Source: a virus. From it: a DNA stretch of 28,861 nucleotides. The stretch's first letter is position 1, and every line of letters begins with the position of its first letter. A program made the translations under genes and the position numbers. The DNA is taken from positions 1 to 28,861 of IMG/VR virus record IMGVR_UViG_3300028393_000270; one strand, given 5' to 3'. Shown piece by piece: positions 28,473-28,861 of the stretch. Under the pieces are notes generated by a model that was given only the letters and a program-made list of their open reading frames with translations, ran no database searches and was not told where the DNA came from.

Positions 28473-28820
28473 TTATTTATGTTTTCTTACTGTAGGTTTA
28501 CGTTTTCTAGGATGAATATGTAATTCATCTATATGATCCGGTAGTACTTTACTACTAAAATACTCTACTCCTTTCAGCCCTAAAAATCCCAATAAGAAAG
28601 CAATACTATAATGAAAATGCTCATTATCTAATTTAGTAATACTGATTATTACCGGAGTTATATAATTTGCACTAGCTGCTCCACCTACTAAACTAGAAAA
28701 TGTTCTCCCCATATTCACAGCAGAACCTTTAGAAGTGAGAAGTATAGCACCGAACAATCCACTAATTAATAAACCTATATCAATCCCATATTGTTTTAGA
28801 TTAAAAGGAATATTATCCAT
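28473..28820 (-). CDS. Three-helix membrane protein with basic tail (holin-like)
   Basis: 115 residues, hydrophobic segments about 14-30, 42-60 and 71-88, then a His/Arg/Lys-rich tail (HPRKRKPTVRKHK). The GGAASANYITPVI segment recalls a loop seen in some phage holins. Starts with an AAGGA about 11 bases upstream. No sequence similarity to its partner at 28121-28468 beyond topology and tail. The remaining 41 bases to the window edge are non-coding, possibly a promoter region. Confidence 0.55.
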   Translation of the reverse strand: MDNIPFNLKQYGIDIGLLISGLFGAILLTSKGSAVNMGRTFSSLVGGAASANYITPVIISITKLDNEHFHYSIAFLLGFLGLKGVEYFSSKVLPDHIDELHIHPRKRKPTVRKHK

Positions 28821-28861
28821 ATAATATATTTATCCTTCGTAACCTCTTAATATTGTAATAT

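Overview
The window looks like part of a large tailed-phage genome. It is densely coded, with genes packed by 1-20 base overlaps. It carries a portal-like C-terminus, a lysis cassette with a pesticin/T4-type muramidase, two T4 Rnl1-type RNA ligases, two tRNA genes, a YopX protein and dozens of tiny unknown genes. Three genes are of a kind typical of Planctomycetota/Verrucomicrobiota chromosomes: a Tat-type DUF1501 protein and two ECF-like sigma factors. I infer a host in or near that superphylum, although the sequence cannot prove it.

Layout. Bases 1-3753 (+ strand) hold the end of a portal-like protein, a small unknown protein, then membrane and lysis genes: coiled-coil membrane protein, DUF1003 protein, small lipoprotein, membrane protein, holin-like protein, endolysin. 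From 3750 to the right edge every gene I accept is on the - strand. Bases 3750-7517 hold moderately GC-rich unknown genes ending in the first RNA ligase. Bases 7523-16195 are an accessory zone of more than 30 very small genes, including paralogous families, truncated gene starts left as 6-19-codon micro-ORFs, and several small membrane proteins too short for routine calling. Bases 16198-22715 hold a methyltransferase, two sigma factors, tRNA-Met (initiator-like), tRNA-Tyr, the DUF1501 gene with its own consensus promoter, and a P-loop kinase. Bases 22823-28820 are AT-rich: an HExxH protein, a conserved T4-type phage protein, a GT-A glycosyltransferase, a metallophosphoesterase coupled to the second RNA ligase, and two small membrane proteins with basic tails.

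How the parts may work together. The RNA ligases, tRNAs, phosphoesterase and P-loop kinase could form an RNA or tRNA repair set that counters host anticodon nucleases. The two sigma factors could redirect host RNA polymerase. The DUF1501 product would be exported and act on the host envelope or its exopolymers. Many - strand genes are joined by the heptamer TAATATG (upstream stop, one base, downstream start). This suggests chains of termination-reinitiation, with the micro-ORFs as possible translational relays.
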